Origin: Roseburia sp.
GTDB taxonomy: Bacteria > Bacillota > Clostridia > Lachnospirales > Lachnospiraceae
NCBI GenBank assembly: GCA_003483745.1
Contig: DMYD01000049.1
Coordinates: forward strand, 1 to 55,524
Reading direction: 5' to 3'
DNA: 55,524 nt
In this document: piece by piece, positions 7,767 through 16,742 of the stretch
Numbering within the stretch: position 1 is the first letter of the stretch
How the letters are laid out: each line of letters starts with the position of its first letter
Program-made: the position numbers and the translations under genes
The notes under the pieces: model-generated
What the model was told of the DNA's origin: nothing
The model's input: the letters and a program-made list of their open reading frames with translations, nothing else
Database searches by the model: none

Positions 7767-8666
7767 TTAGAAATACCCCTCCCTTTTTCTACGTTCCATG
7801 CTGCCTGCCGCCTCATTGTCGATCACACGGCTGGTACGCTCTGAAGATACGGCTGCAAGTGTCTCATCAATAATTTCATCTAAGGTCTCCGCATCAGACT
7901 CCACACCACCGGTCAAAGGATAACATCCTAATGTACGGAAACGTACTTTTTTCATCTCCGGCTTCTCGCCCTCACGGAATTTGAAACGGTCATCATCTAC
8001 CATGATGATGTTGCCGTCACGATATACGACCGGACGCTCTTTTGCAAAGTAAAGCGGTACGATCTCGATATTCTCGCGTTTGATGTACTGCCAGATATCT
8101 TTTTCTGTCCAGTTTGAAATTGGGAATACACGGATGCTCTCACCCTTATTGATCTTGGTATTGTAAAGTTTCCACATCTCCGGTCGCTGGTTCTTCGGAT
8201 CCCATGCCTGTGCCTCATTACGGAAGGAGAAAATTCTCTCTTTCGCACGGGACTTTTCCTCGTCACGGCGGCCGCCGCCAAATGCTGCGGTAAACTCATA
8301 TTTTTTAAGTGCCTGCTTTAATGCCTGTGTTTTCATAATATCAGTGTAAGCAGAACCGTGATCAAATGGATTGATTCCAGCATCCACACCCTCCTGATTG
8401 GTGTAAACTAACATCTCAATACCGTTTTCTTTTGCGATACGGTCACGGAATTCGATCATTTCACGAAATTTCCAGGTCGTATCGATATGTAAAAATGGAA
8501 AAGGCGGCTTCTCCGGGTAAAATGCTTTCATGGCAAGGTGCAGCATAACAGAACTGTCCTTTCCTATGGAGTAAAGCATTACCGGTTTTTCGCACTCAGC
8601 AGCTACTTCACGGATGATGTAGATTGCCTCTGCCTCCAGTTCGTCCAAATGTGATAATCCACTCAT
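7767..8666 (-). CDS. cysD: Sulfate adenylyltransferase catalytic subunit
   Basis: CysD catalyses adenylation of sulfate to APS in complex with CysN. The 299-residue protein belongs to the PAPS reductase/N-type ATP pyrophosphatase superfamily; the PP-loop SIGKDS is at 33-38, and the family-typical HIDTTWKF and GGGRRDEEKSRAKER segments are present. Length matches the family (about 302). GGAGG lies upstream of the ATG at 8666. It sits 27 bases after aprB and abuts cysN, so all three should be co-transcribed. Confidence 0.96.
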   Translation of the reverse strand: MSGLSHLDELEAEAIYIIREVAAECEKPVMLYSIGKDSSVMLHLAMKAFYPEKPPFPFLHIDTTWKFREMIEFRDRIAKENGIEMLVYTNQEGVDAGINPFDHGSAYTDIMKTQALKQALKKYEFTAAFGGGRRDEEKSRAKERIFSFRNEAQAWDPKNQRPEMWKLYNTKINKGESIRVFPISNWTEKDIWQYIKRENIEIVPLYFAKERPVVYRDGNIIMVDDDRFKFREGEKPEMKKVRFRTLGCYPLTGGVESDAETLDEIIDETLAAVSSERTSRVIDNEAAGSMERRKREGYF

Positions 8667-8693
8667 AAAATATCCTCCTCTATCTGCTATATC

Positions 8694-9008
8694 TTAATAT
8701 TTGTTGGCATCTTTTTTGTTGATTTTTATGACTGTCGCCACGCCGTCGGGTGCGGTGACGGTCCAGAGACGGTAGTCGCCGTCCTCTTTGGTGGTTAAGA
8801 TACTGCCTCTGCCGCCGATATCGGCTCCTAAAAAGAAGTCTATGGCTTCGGCTCTGCACTCTTTGACGCAGGAGGTGCAGCCCCAGCAGTCTCTTGGCTC
8901 TTTGATGTATGCCTTGCCGTCTGCATCTGCCTTGATCAGGTTTCCCGGGCAGACTTCAATGCAGCGTCTGCATTTTACGCATTTACTTTTATTGATTGCT
9001 ATGCTCAC
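8694..9008 (-). CDS. aprB: Adenylylsulfate reductase beta subunit, two 4Fe-4S clusters
   Basis: This 104-residue ferredoxin-like protein has two cluster motifs, Cys 10-13-16-20 and Cys 41-44-47-51 (CWGCTSCVKEC), and a short C-terminal tail. In the AprBA complex the beta subunit passes electrons to the FAD of the alpha subunit, which reduces APS to sulfite and AMP. It starts at GTG 9008, with AAGGAGG 6 bases upstream; the GTG overlaps the TGA of aprA, implying coupled translation. It is shorter than the beta subunit of sulfate-reducing bacteria (about 150-165), lacking their long C-terminal tail. The position between uptake and activation genes supports an assimilatory role. Confidence 0.88.
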   Translation of the reverse strand: MSIAINKSKCVKCRRCIEVCPGNLIKADADGKAYIKEPRDCWGCTSCVKECRAEAIDFFLGADIGGRGSILTTKEDGDYRLWTVTAPDGVATVIKINKKDANKY

Positions 9009-10720
9009 AGGGTGCCTCCTTTCCGGTCAAAATCCGGTGTCTTTGTCAGATCACGAAGCAGGATTTTGATATCACCGTTTTCATAGACGGAATTAACTGC
9101 TTTTTTGTCCCAGTCGCCTTTTGTTTCCGGATAGTCCATATTCTGGCCAAAGCCACGCCAGCGTGTCTCTTTTCTTGCCTTTAAGTGTGCGATCACACTT
9201 TTACACACGACTAAGCGTTCCTTTACTTCGTAAATGTGCAGCAGATCGTCCGTGTCTTTTGCAGTCAGATCTTTTGTCAAAGTTAACAGCTGGTCGATCT
9301 TATCTTTTGCAATATTAAGCTGCTTCTCATTGTAGCGGTAATTCGTCCCGATTCCGCCTGCATAGGCATCCATGACTTTCTGCATGGCTTCCTCGATCTG
9401 TTCCGTCCCGAAAAATGACTCTTTTTCTTTAAAGTAAGATTCATATTCCCGATCGACTGCTTTAGCCAGCTCCCTAATCTGCTTCTCTGTAACCTGTTCT
9501 TCTGACTCTTTGGATGCATCTGCCTGTTTTAGATCCTTTCGTATCGTCTCTGCTGCAATCTCACCCTCTACAAGTGCTCCGGTTACATACTTCTGTGGAC
9601 AGCCTCCGGCAACATCTCCGGCAGCATAAAGCCCTTTTAATGTCGTTCTTCTCGCATCGTCGATCCAGTATCCGCTTGCGGTATGACCGCCCACGATATA
9701 CGGCTCGGTTCCCTCAATCTCAACATCCTGTTCATTCGGCTCTTTTCCGCTTTCGATCCATTTGAGCGTCTGGCTCGGTGCCATGTTTAAATATGCTTTT
9801 AACAGATCTTTGCCCTGTTCTTCTTGAATCCCTTCGGTGTGGAGGTAACACGGTCCTCTTCCCTCCTGATTCTCCGCTACCGTACCGTAAACACGTTCCT
9901 CGGTCGTAATGCCATATTTTGTTTCATAGACATCTCCAAGGGAGTTGATCTGTTTCGCCCCAACCCCCTGTGCAATCGTTCCGGTCGGTGCAATCGTATC
10001 TTTACAGCGCAGTGCGATAAACCGCATCTCAAATGTTGTCATCTCCGCACCGGCTAAAATTCCCATTGCATATCCGGCTCCGGTGTTAAACGGCGGATAC
10101 CACATTTTGTGTCTTGAAAATCCCGGATTATTCGGACGGTAAAGTCCTGCTGCTCCGCCGGTCGCACATAAAACTGCTTTTGCAGAAAAAATATATGCCT
10201 TTTTCTCATTGACATCAAATCCGTATGCTCCGGTCACACGATCCTGCACTGTGATATAATCTGTGATATTCACATGATTGATAACTGTCACATTTTTCTG
10301 TGCCTTCACTGCTTCCGCTAAGATCGGTTTGATGTTCTCTCCGTTGATCTTGATATTCCGGTTACCTCTTGCCACATATTTTCCATTTTCATCTTTTAAA
10401 ATGACAAGTCCTAACTTTTCTAACTTCGCCGTCACACGGTTAAGTCCCTGCGACATTGAAAGCAGCAGGTCTTTCCTTACAATGCCATTTGCATCTTTCG
10501 TTGCATAATCTACATAATCTTCCGGCTTTCTTCCCTCTGTGATATATGCGTTTAATGCATTGACGCCGGCTGCAAGACAGCCGCTTCTTATAATATTCGC
10601 TTTTTCTGCGATCACGACCTTTATTTCCGGGTTTTGTTCCGCTATGGTCAACGCTGCGTAACAGCCGGAGGTTCCACCTCCGATGATCAACACATCCGAT
10701 GCAACAATTTCTGTTTTCAT
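9005..10720 (-). CDS. aprA: Adenylylsulfate reductase alpha subunit, FAD enzyme
   Basis: The 571-residue protein is a fumarate reductase/AprA-type flavoprotein. The Rossmann FAD motif DVLIIGGGTSG occupies 9-19; IIRSGCLAAGVNALNAY, the ATGGAAGLYRPNNPG segment and GLYAAGDVAGGCPQKYVTGA are typical of AprA. With AprB it reduces APS to sulfite in the cytoplasm. No dissimilatory sulfite reductase or qmo gene is nearby, so sulfate assimilation via APS without PAPS is the likely use; the sulfite reductase must lie elsewhere. It is 18 bases downstream of cysA and overlaps aprB by 4 bases. Confidence 0.92.
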   Translation of the reverse strand: MKTEIVASDVLIIGGGTSGCYAALTIAEQNPEIKVVIAEKANIIRSGCLAAGVNALNAYITEGRKPEDYVDYATKDANGIVRKDLLLSMSQGLNRVTAKLEKLGLVILKDENGKYVARGNRNIKINGENIKPILAEAVKAQKNVTVINHVNITDYITVQDRVTGAYGFDVNEKKAYIFSAKAVLCATGGAAGLYRPNNPGFSRHKMWYPPFNTGAGYAMGILAGAEMTTFEMRFIALRCKDTIAPTGTIAQGVGAKQINSLGDVYETKYGITTEERVYGTVAENQEGRGPCYLHTEGIQEEQGKDLLKAYLNMAPSQTLKWIESGKEPNEQDVEIEGTEPYIVGGHTASGYWIDDARRTTLKGLYAAGDVAGGCPQKYVTGALVEGEIAAETIRKDLKQADASKESEEQVTEKQIRELAKAVDREYESYFKEKESFFGTEQIEEAMQKVMDAYAGGIGTNYRYNEKQLNIAKDKIDQLLTLTKDLTAKDTDDLLHIYEVKERLVVCKSVIAHLKARKETRWRGFGQNMDYPETKGDWDKKAVNSVYENGDIKILLRDLTKTPDFDRKGGTL

Positions 10721-10738
10721 ATAATTCTCCCTGACTCT

Positions 10739-11827
10739 TTAGATATAAAACAGCTTCTCTGTTTCAATATTTGCATTTTCTACAATATGTACATCCTGTG
10801 CACTTTCCTCGTTCGCCGGGAATGCAAACACCTGATAAATAAATACATTCACCCGCTCGCCTTCTTTGATCGGTGCTTCCTCTAACCTGCGGTTTGCCAC
10901 AAGCAGCACATCATGCACTTTTACATAAAGTTCAACCTCTCTGCCGCGGAACATCACCCGCTCCACAACACCTTCCTCCACGGAAGAAGAAAAACGGCTC
11001 TGTTCGGTTTTCTTTGTGACACTCACATGTTCCGGTCTCACCACCGCATGAAATCCTTCCCCTAATTCCTCATATCCATGGAAACTCGTGATGTTGCTGA
11101 TTCTCGTCGGACTTCCCATGAACTCCGTGACAAACGGCGTCTTTGGCTGGCTGTAGATCTCGATCGGCGTTCCCGCCTGCTCGATGTGTCCGTGGTTGGT
11201 AATGATGATCTCATCGGCAACCTCGATTGCTTCATCCTGATCATGTGTGACAAAGATGCTGGTAATGCCGACTCTCGTGATCATCTCCCGAAGCCAGCTT
11301 CTAAGTTCCTGGCGCACCTTTGCATCAATGGCTGCAAACGGTTCATCTAAAAGAAGAAGTTCCGGATTCGGTGCTAAGGCTCTCGCAAATGCAACTCTCT
11401 GTCTCTGTCCACCGGATAACTGGTTCGGATAACGCTTCTCAAACCCCTTTAACCCGACTAACTCGACTAATTCATCAACACGTCGTTTGATATCCGCCTT
11501 CTTCCATTTTTTTACATCCAGTCCAAATGCTATATTATCATATACAGTCATATAGCGGAACAATGCATAGTTTTGAAACACAAATCCGATTCCACGCTCA
11601 CTCGCAGGCACATCATTGACGACTCTTCCATCAATGATGATCTCACCGGAATCCGCATGTTCTAATCCTGCCAACATTCGAAGGATCGTCGTCTTTCCGC
11701 TGCCACTCGGACCAAGCAGCCCGATCAGTTTTCCTTTCCCGATTCCAAAATTAATGTCATTGGACGCCTGAAAATCTTTATACTTTTTATTTACATGCCT
11801 AAGTTCTACATAATTTTGTTCCGCCAT
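10739..11827 (-). CDS. cysA: Sulfate ABC transporter ATP-binding protein
   Basis: CysA is the ATPase that powers sulfate/thiosulfate import through CysTW. From ATG 11827 the protein is 362 residues: Walker A GPSGSGKTT (39-47), signature LSGGQRQR, Walker B LLLLDEP followed by FAAIDAKVR, the His switch FVTHDQ, and a C-terminal regulatory TOBE-like region containing VVRPEHV. The frame also extends upstream to TTG 11845 and ATG 11839; I prefer 11827, with GGAG 6 bases before it, because no site precedes the others. It follows cysW closely. Confidence 0.95.
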   Translation of the reverse strand: MAEQNYVELRHVNKKYKDFQASNDINFGIGKGKLIGLLGPSGSGKTTILRMLAGLEHADSGEIIIDGRVVNDVPASERGIGFVFQNYALFRYMTVYDNIAFGLDVKKWKKADIKRRVDELVELVGLKGFEKRYPNQLSGGQRQRVAFARALAPNPELLLLDEPFAAIDAKVRQELRSWLREMITRVGITSIFVTHDQDEAIEVADEIIITNHGHIEQAGTPIEIYSQPKTPFVTEFMGSPTRISNITSFHGYEELGEGFHAVVRPEHVSVTKKTEQSRFSSSVEEGVVERVMFRGREVELYVKVHDVLLVANRRLEEAPIKEGERVNVFIYQVFAFPANEESAQDVHIVENANIETEKLFYI

Positions 11828-11853
11828 AGCCTGCTCCATTTCCAATGCTGTTT

Positions 11854-12669
11854 TTACGCTTCTTTTCCCTTATGTTCTAACACACTCCGAAGCACTAAGA
11901 TCACGACCGCCATACATACCAGAATTGCCGACACCGCAAACGCTCCGGTAAAATCATATCCCTGATACAACAGTTCAATGTAAAGTGGCATCGTATTTGT
12001 TTTTCCCTGCAGATGCCCGGATAAAACAGATACCGCACCGAACTCGCCCATTGCTCTTGCCGTACAAAGCACAATTCCGTATAGCAGTGCCCATTTGATA
12101 TGTGGAAAAGTGATCTTCCTAAAAATTGTAAATCCGTTTGCACCCATCAGTGCTGCTGCCTCTTCCTCGTCGGTACCAAGTGTGGAGAGCACCGGTATGA
12201 TCTCCCTTGAAATAAATGGAAATGTCACAAACACTGTGGCAACCACGATACCCGGCACCGCGAAAATCATTTTAATTCCCGCCGACCGCAGATATTCGTA
12301 AAGGACACTTTGCCGCCCAAACGTCAGGATATAGATCAATCCGGCAATAACCGGTGAAATCGTAAGCGGAAGATCAATCAGCGTGGATAAAATCTTTTTG
12401 CCATGAAACTGAAATCTTGTGATACACCAGGATGCCGCTATTCCAAATATGGTATTGACAACGACTGCGATCAGCGTTACCTCTAACGTAAGCCCGATGG
12501 CTTTTAATGCATAATAATCGGTAACGGCCGCCACGAATACTTTGATGCCTTCCCCAAACGCTGTGACAAGAACATATGTGAGAGGCAGGATCAGCATCAC
12601 TATGAGAAACAACGCGCTGATGCCGATTAAGATCCATTTAAGTGGTCCCGAATTTTTTCTGATCTCCAT
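11854..12669 (-). CDS. cysW: Sulfate ABC transporter permease CysW
   Basis: The 271-residue protein has about six membrane segments and the permease EAA loop (EEEAAALMGANGFTIF), which docks on CysA. FGAVSVLSG and the order sbp-cysT-cysW-cysA identify it as the second permease of the sulfate importer. It starts at ATG 12669 behind a purine-rich AAGGAGAAAAG site. A tandem hairpin pair lies in the 76-base gap after cysT. Confidence 0.93.
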   Translation of the reverse strand: MEIRKNSGPLKWILIGISALFLIVMLILPLTYVLVTAFGEGIKVFVAAVTDYYALKAIGLTLEVTLIAVVVNTIFGIAASWCITRFQFHGKKILSTLIDLPLTISPVIAGLIYILTFGRQSVLYEYLRSAGIKMIFAVPGIVVATVFVTFPFISREIIPVLSTLGTDEEEAAALMGANGFTIFRKITFPHIKWALLYGIVLCTARAMGEFGAVSVLSGHLQGKTNTMPLYIELLYQGYDFTGAFAVSAILVCMAVVILVLRSVLEHKGKEA

Positions 12670-12692
12670 AGCTTTTCTCCTTCCTTTTATCC

Positions 12693-12725
12693 GATTTTAT
12701 GTAAAATCTGACAGATGTTCTGTCA
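12693..12725 (-). promoter_or_regulatory. Two abutting perfect hairpins between cysT and cysW
   Basis: Two inverted repeats touch each other: TGACAG-AACAT-CTGTCA at 12709-12725 and GATTTTA-CA-TAAAATC at 12693-12708. There is no T-run, so they are not standard terminators. They could stabilise the 3' end of the sbp-cysT message or mark a processing site. Confidence 0.5.
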
Positions 12726-12745
12726 ATATCCATGCACCTGCAATA

Positions 12746-13582
12746 TTATGCGATACCGCTGACAATCTTCGACGCCCGGCTCTGCAGCCATGCATTGATA
12801 AAAAGAATCACAAATGCTGCCGCTAACATAACAAGTGCGATCGAGGTTGCACTTGCATAATCAAATTCCTGAAGTTTTGACATGATCATAAGCGGTGCGA
12901 TCTCTGTCTCATAAGGTGTATTTCCTGCGATAAATACCACACTTCCGTATTCGCCAAGCCCTCTTGCAAAGGACATTGTAAATCCGGCGATCAAAGGCGG
13001 TAAAATTTCCGGTAAGATCACGCGGAACATGGTCTGTCTGCTGTTTGCACCAAGGATATTTGCCGCTTCCTCGTACTGGATATCTACTTTTTCTAAAACC
13101 GGCTGTACCGCCCGCACGACAAACGGGATTCCGATAAATACCAGTGCCACGATAATTCCAAGTCTTGTATATGCGATCTTAATTCCAAACTTCTGAAAAA
13201 ATGCTCCCACCCAGCCTTCCGTTGTGGTCAGATGTGTCAGTGCAATGCCTGCAACCGCAGTCGGAAGTGCAAATGGCAGTTCGATGATGCCATCCATGAT
13301 TGCTTTCCCCGGAAAATCATACCTTACAAGCACCCAGGCAATGATCATTCCCATAACCGCATCAATCGCTGCCGCCACAAACGCGGTAAAAAAACTGACT
13401 GCATAACTGGATAACACACGCGGTCTTGTGATCGTCTCAACAAATTCTGTAAACGAAAGTCTCGCAGAAAATATGACCAGTGAACATAACGGAATAATTA
13501 CGATCAGTCCAAGCATTGTAATAGTAATTCCAAAAGACAGGTCAAACCCCGGTATGACTCTTTTATTTTTACTTTTCTTCAT
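12746..13582 (-). CDS. cysT: Sulfate ABC transporter permease CysT (CysU)
   Basis: The 278-residue inner-membrane protein has about six hydrophobic helices, the EAA loop EEAANILGANSRQTMF, and the FARGLGEYGSVVFIAGN segment shared by CysT and molybdate permeases. It forms the channel with CysW for sulfate delivered by Sbp. It starts at ATG 13582 after GGGAGG and is the second gene of the operon, 28 bases after sbp. Confidence 0.93.
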   Translation of the reverse strand: MKKSKNKRVIPGFDLSFGITITMLGLIVIIPLCSLVIFSARLSFTEFVETITRPRVLSSYAVSFFTAFVAAAIDAVMGMIIAWVLVRYDFPGKAIMDGIIELPFALPTAVAGIALTHLTTTEGWVGAFFQKFGIKIAYTRLGIIVALVFIGIPFVVRAVQPVLEKVDIQYEEAANILGANSRQTMFRVILPEILPPLIAGFTMSFARGLGEYGSVVFIAGNTPYETEIAPLMIMSKLQEFDYASATSIALVMLAAAFVILFINAWLQSRASKIVSGIA

Positions 13583-13610
13583 GCAATCCTCCCTTGTTTT
13601 GCTCCCTTAT

Positions 13611-14672
13611 TCATCTGTTACGTTCATAGATCGTATCAAAAATACCGCCATCCGAAAAATGTTTCTCTATCACCGCATTCCATCCGCCGAAATGACCGAT
13701 ATCTGCCATGTCAACATCTGTTACCATCCATTTTCCATCGGAAGGAAGTTCTGTGATCTCATGTGTTCCTTCCTTTGCATAAAAATCTTTCGAAATGTTC
13801 TGGTCTGCGGGACGGTAATAATTTTCTCCCACAAGTTTCTGCGCCTCATCGGAATACAGGTAATTCAGATATTCCTCAGCCACTGCACGGCTGCCTCTTC
13901 TGTCCACCACTTCATCTACAACAGCCACCGTCGGCTGACAGAGAACGGAAGCCGTTGGAACAACAATCTCATATTCTCCCGGTTCTTCCTCCATGGATAA
14001 AAATGCTTCATTCTCCCATGCGATCAGGACATCGCCCTGACCATTCTCAATGAATGTCGTTGTGGAACCGCGTGCACCGGAATCCAGAACCTGCACATTC
14101 TGATATAACGTCTTCATATGCTCCGTAATCGCTTCCTCACTCTCGCCCTGCCTTTCAAAATAATACCATGCTGCGAGATAATTCCATCTCGCTCCACCGG
14201 ACGTCTTTGGATTCGGAGTAATAACGCTGACATCTGATCTCAACAGATCATCCCAGTCTTTGATCTGCTTTGGATTGCCTTTTCTCACAAGGAATACGAT
14301 CGTTGAAGTATAAGGAGCACTGTCGTCCGGAAACTCCGATGTAAATCCCGGCTCAATCAACCCGGAATCGGAAATGGTCTGGATATCACCCTCTAATGCA
14401 AGTGTTACCACATCCGCATCCAATCCGTTTGCAACCTCTAATGCCTGTTTTCCGGAACCTCCATGGGACTGGATGATCCTTACTTTCTTCCCTGTCTGCT
14501 CCTCAAAGTGTTTCTGGAACATGGTATTGTAGGCCTGATATAATTCTCTGGTCGGATCGTAGGAAACATTGACAATTTCCACTGTATCCGCATCTGCCAC
14601 ACTGCCACATCCGGCAAGTGTTCCCATTGCAAGCACCGCTGCTGCAAGGATTGCTGCCATCCTTTTTTTCAT
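13611..14672 (-). CDS. sbp: Sulfate-binding lipoprotein of the ABC importer
   Basis: The mature protein binds sulfate outside the membrane and delivers it to CysTW. I place the start at ATG 14672 (353 residues), because it begins a lipoprotein signal MKKRMAAILAAAVLAMGTLA with the lipobox Cys at 22, and GGAGAG lies before it. The frame is open to ATG 14759, which would add a 29-residue basic leader. SYDPTRELYQAYN, SHGGSGKQA and NPKTSGGARWNYLAA are typical of sulfate/thiosulfate-binding proteins. It is the first gene of the operon. Confidence 0.95.
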   Translation of the reverse strand: MKKRMAAILAAAVLAMGTLAGCGSVADADTVEIVNVSYDPTRELYQAYNTMFQKHFEEQTGKKVRIIQSHGGSGKQALEVANGLDADVVTLALEGDIQTISDSGLIEPGFTSEFPDDSAPYTSTIVFLVRKGNPKQIKDWDDLLRSDVSVITPNPKTSGGARWNYLAAWYYFERQGESEEAITEHMKTLYQNVQVLDSGARGSTTTFIENGQGDVLIAWENEAFLSMEEEPGEYEIVVPTASVLCQPTVAVVDEVVDRRGSRAVAEEYLNYLYSDEAQKLVGENYYRPADQNISKDFYAKEGTHEITELPSDGKWMVTDVDMADIGHFGGWNAVIEKHFSDGGIFDTIYERNR

Positions 14673-14763
14673 TGTCTCTCCACTCCGTAAAACCTGCATC
14701 ATGAATATGTAAAATCTGTGTCTGTTATTTCGTCTTTTGGGATTATTTTTATATTTCATATAT

Positions 14764-14811
14764 ATCCTATAAGATTACTAGGATTATAACTTTAGTTCGC
14801 TGATGTGTCAA
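14764..14811 (-). promoter_or_regulatory. Promoter and candidate operator of the sulfate operon
   Basis: On the minus strand TTGACA (14806-14811) and TATAAT (14783-14788) are exact consensus boxes 17 bp apart. The inverted repeat ATCCTA-N9-TAGGAT (14764-14784) overlaps the end of the -10 box and the start point, a good position for a repressor. Its form recalls Rrf2-family sites such as those of CymR or IscR, so cysteine-supply control is a reasonable guess, but the regulator is not in the window. The predicted leader is about 100 bases with no riboswitch seen. Confidence 0.8.
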
Positions 14812-14846
14812 GATATAATTGGAAATTTTTTTCAATTATCCTTTTT

Positions 14847-15437
14847 TCAAAAAACAAGGCTATTTAAAATATAATCCACGCATGCCTCAACATCCATCTT
14901 TGCCGTATCAATCACAACATCCGGATGCTGCGGCACCTCGTAAGGACTTGAAATACCTGTAAAGCAGGAAATTTCCCCCTCTCTCGCTGCCTTATACAAC
15001 CCTTTCACATCACGTCTTTCGCATTCCGCAAGAGATGTACTGACATATACCTCCCGAAATTTATCTCCAATAATTCTTTTTGCATTACGGCGGTCCTGCC
15101 GGTATGGAGAAATAAATGCCGTGATCACGATCAGCCCCGCATCATTCATCAATTTAGCGACTTCTGCGATACGTCTTATATTTTCAACTCTGTCTTCCTC
15201 TGAAAAACCGAGGTTACTGTTTAGCCCCATGCGCACATTATCCCCATCTAAAAGCATCGTCTTTTTCCCCATCGCATACAAACGCTTTTCCAGTGCATTG
15301 GCAATGGTGGATTTTCCTGCCCCGGATAATCCACTCATCCAGATCGTACATGCTTTCTGCTGCATTCTTTCTTCCCGGAGCTCCTTTGTAATATCCATCA
15401 TGTGCCAGGTCAGATTATTGTCTGTCATTGTTTTCAT
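14847..15437 (-). CDS. cysC: Adenylylsulfate (APS) kinase
   Basis: APS kinase phosphorylates APS to PAPS. Walker A GLSGAGKST is at 36-44 of the 196-residue form, followed by LLDGDNVRMGLNSNLGFS and RIAEVAKLM typical of CysC; length matches the family. I choose ATG 15437, whose ATGA overlaps the stop of the upstream sulfotransferase-like gene; an in-frame ATG at 15449 is also possible. Because sulfate reduction here can run on APS through AprBA, PAPS is not needed for assimilation, and the pairing with a sulfotransferase suggests CysC supplies PAPS as a sulfate donor. A weak A+T-rich hairpin follows, so read-through into the sulfate operon is possible. Confidence 0.95.
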   Translation of the reverse strand: MKTMTDNNLTWHMMDITKELREERMQQKACTIWMSGLSGAGKSTIANALEKRLYAMGKKTMLLDGDNVRMGLNSNLGFSEEDRVENIRRIAEVAKLMNDAGLIVITAFISPYRQDRRNAKRIIGDKFREVYVSTSLAECERRDVKGLYKAAREGEISCFTGISSPYEVPQHPDVVIDTAKMDVEACVDYILNSLVF

Positions 15438-16600
15438 TCTTCTTTGCATCCTTTCTGTGTCAGCTTATTTAAAATTATCTTTGATGGATGTTTTATCTTG
15501 TCCCGAAACATTTTAAGACTTTCCACTTCTTTTTTCAGTTCCCTGATTTCTGTCTTCTGCTCTTCATTTTCTCTGTAAATATCCGCGATCACTGCCGTAA
15601 AAAAACGGAAGGCATCCTGCGGCATTGCATCATTGTGTGGACTCCATTTCGGCAGATCTTCCACCGTTTCCGAAAAGGCTGGTGCTCCATCACCGATATA
15701 TTCTTCCGCCACTCTCTTATTTCCGTCCGCATATTTTTTCAGGAACTGCTGCACTTCCTCCTTCGACAACATCGAAGCCGGCTCCTTTTCCTTCTCATTT
15801 TTTGAAATTTCTCTTAAGAAATTTCCCATATAAGCAATCTGCTTTGCATCAAAATCAGGGTTTAAATTAATCAGACGCTTCATCTCCGTCTCATTTTTCC
15901 CAAGGCGCAAATTTACCGTTTCATCCAGCGGACCAAAACCATCTTCTGCATCCAGTCCAATCTCATGCATAAAATCATAAATGATCGATCCATTATGCCA
16001 TACCTTCGGTTCAAATCTACGCACGATCAGATTTTCTTTTCCGATCACTTCCGCGATCTCATCTAATTTCCGGTCATATTCAAATAATTTTTCTTCTTTT
16101 TTATATCCTTCGTTAAAATATTCATCGCAGGTAAGTTTCGCTACATATGACATGTTCTGCTTGATAAATTGATTCCAACGTGACAACAGGAAATCATCCT
16201 GTCTGCGCAGGTACACGATGACCTTGATCCGGAAATGATCCTTTTGGGCCTCTTTTTGCAGATCCCGCAGTACCGATTTTTTTCTGTAGCTTAAGCAGTA
16301 CCAGATTGACTCATCGGAGAGAATGACCTGATCAAATTTTTTAAATTTTTCCCTCACCTGTTTCATTCCTTCATCCCAATACCACTGTTCCTTTTCCACA
16401 TCTTTTTTCCCATTTTCATCCCGCACCTTTGCAATCAAAAAATGACCATTTCTTCTCGGATTTACTTTAGGATATGTGTACTGGGAAGGCGGAAAACAAT
16501 AGCCCTTTTTCTCAAGATTTTCGCTGTTGTCTGTCAGAAATTTCTGAATGGAAGACGTTGCCGTTTTGGGTGTTCCGATATGTAAATAAAGTGTTTTCAT
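15434..16600 (-). CDS. PAPS-dependent sulfotransferase-like protein
   Basis: The 388-residue protein begins with HIGTPKTATSSIQKFL (7-22), the 5'-phosphosulfate-binding loop of the P-loop sulfotransferase fold, and has VIVYLRRQDDFLLSRW (127-142), which fits the 3'-phosphate-binding strand and helix. Residues about 340-372 are charged and likely a short coiled coil. No signal peptide or membrane segment is seen, so it would act in the cytoplasm. It overlaps cysC, which makes its donor. The acceptor is unknown: a surface glycan, lipid or small molecule are all possible. AGAGG precedes ATG 16600. No clear promoter was found. Confidence 0.8.
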   Translation of the reverse strand: MKTLYLHIGTPKTATSSIQKFLTDNSENLEKKGYCFPPSQYTYPKVNPRRNGHFLIAKVRDENGKKDVEKEQWYWDEGMKQVREKFKKFDQVILSDESIWYCLSYRKKSVLRDLQKEAQKDHFRIKVIVYLRRQDDFLLSRWNQFIKQNMSYVAKLTCDEYFNEGYKKEEKLFEYDRKLDEIAEVIGKENLIVRRFEPKVWHNGSIIYDFMHEIGLDAEDGFGPLDETVNLRLGKNETEMKRLINLNPDFDAKQIAYMGNFLREISKNEKEKEPASMLSKEEVQQFLKKYADGNKRVAEEYIGDGAPAFSETVEDLPKWSPHNDAMPQDAFRFFTAVIADIYRENEEQKTEIRELKKEVESLKMFRDKIKHPSKIILNKLTQKGCKEE

Positions 16601-16742
16601 TCAAATTTACCTCTTTCAATTAAAATTCAAAATTATCATAAACAGTCTTCCTTGAATAAACCTTGAAAATCCTTAAATTTTTATTTTATGAAATTGCACT
16701 GCCCCAAAATGTATTATTTTTTCAAATGGGAATTGGTTTCAT

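Noticed and set aside
13428..14000. Plus-strand ORF of 190 residues across cysT and sbp
   Set aside because: It is antisense to two well-identified genes and its composition fits a shadow frame.
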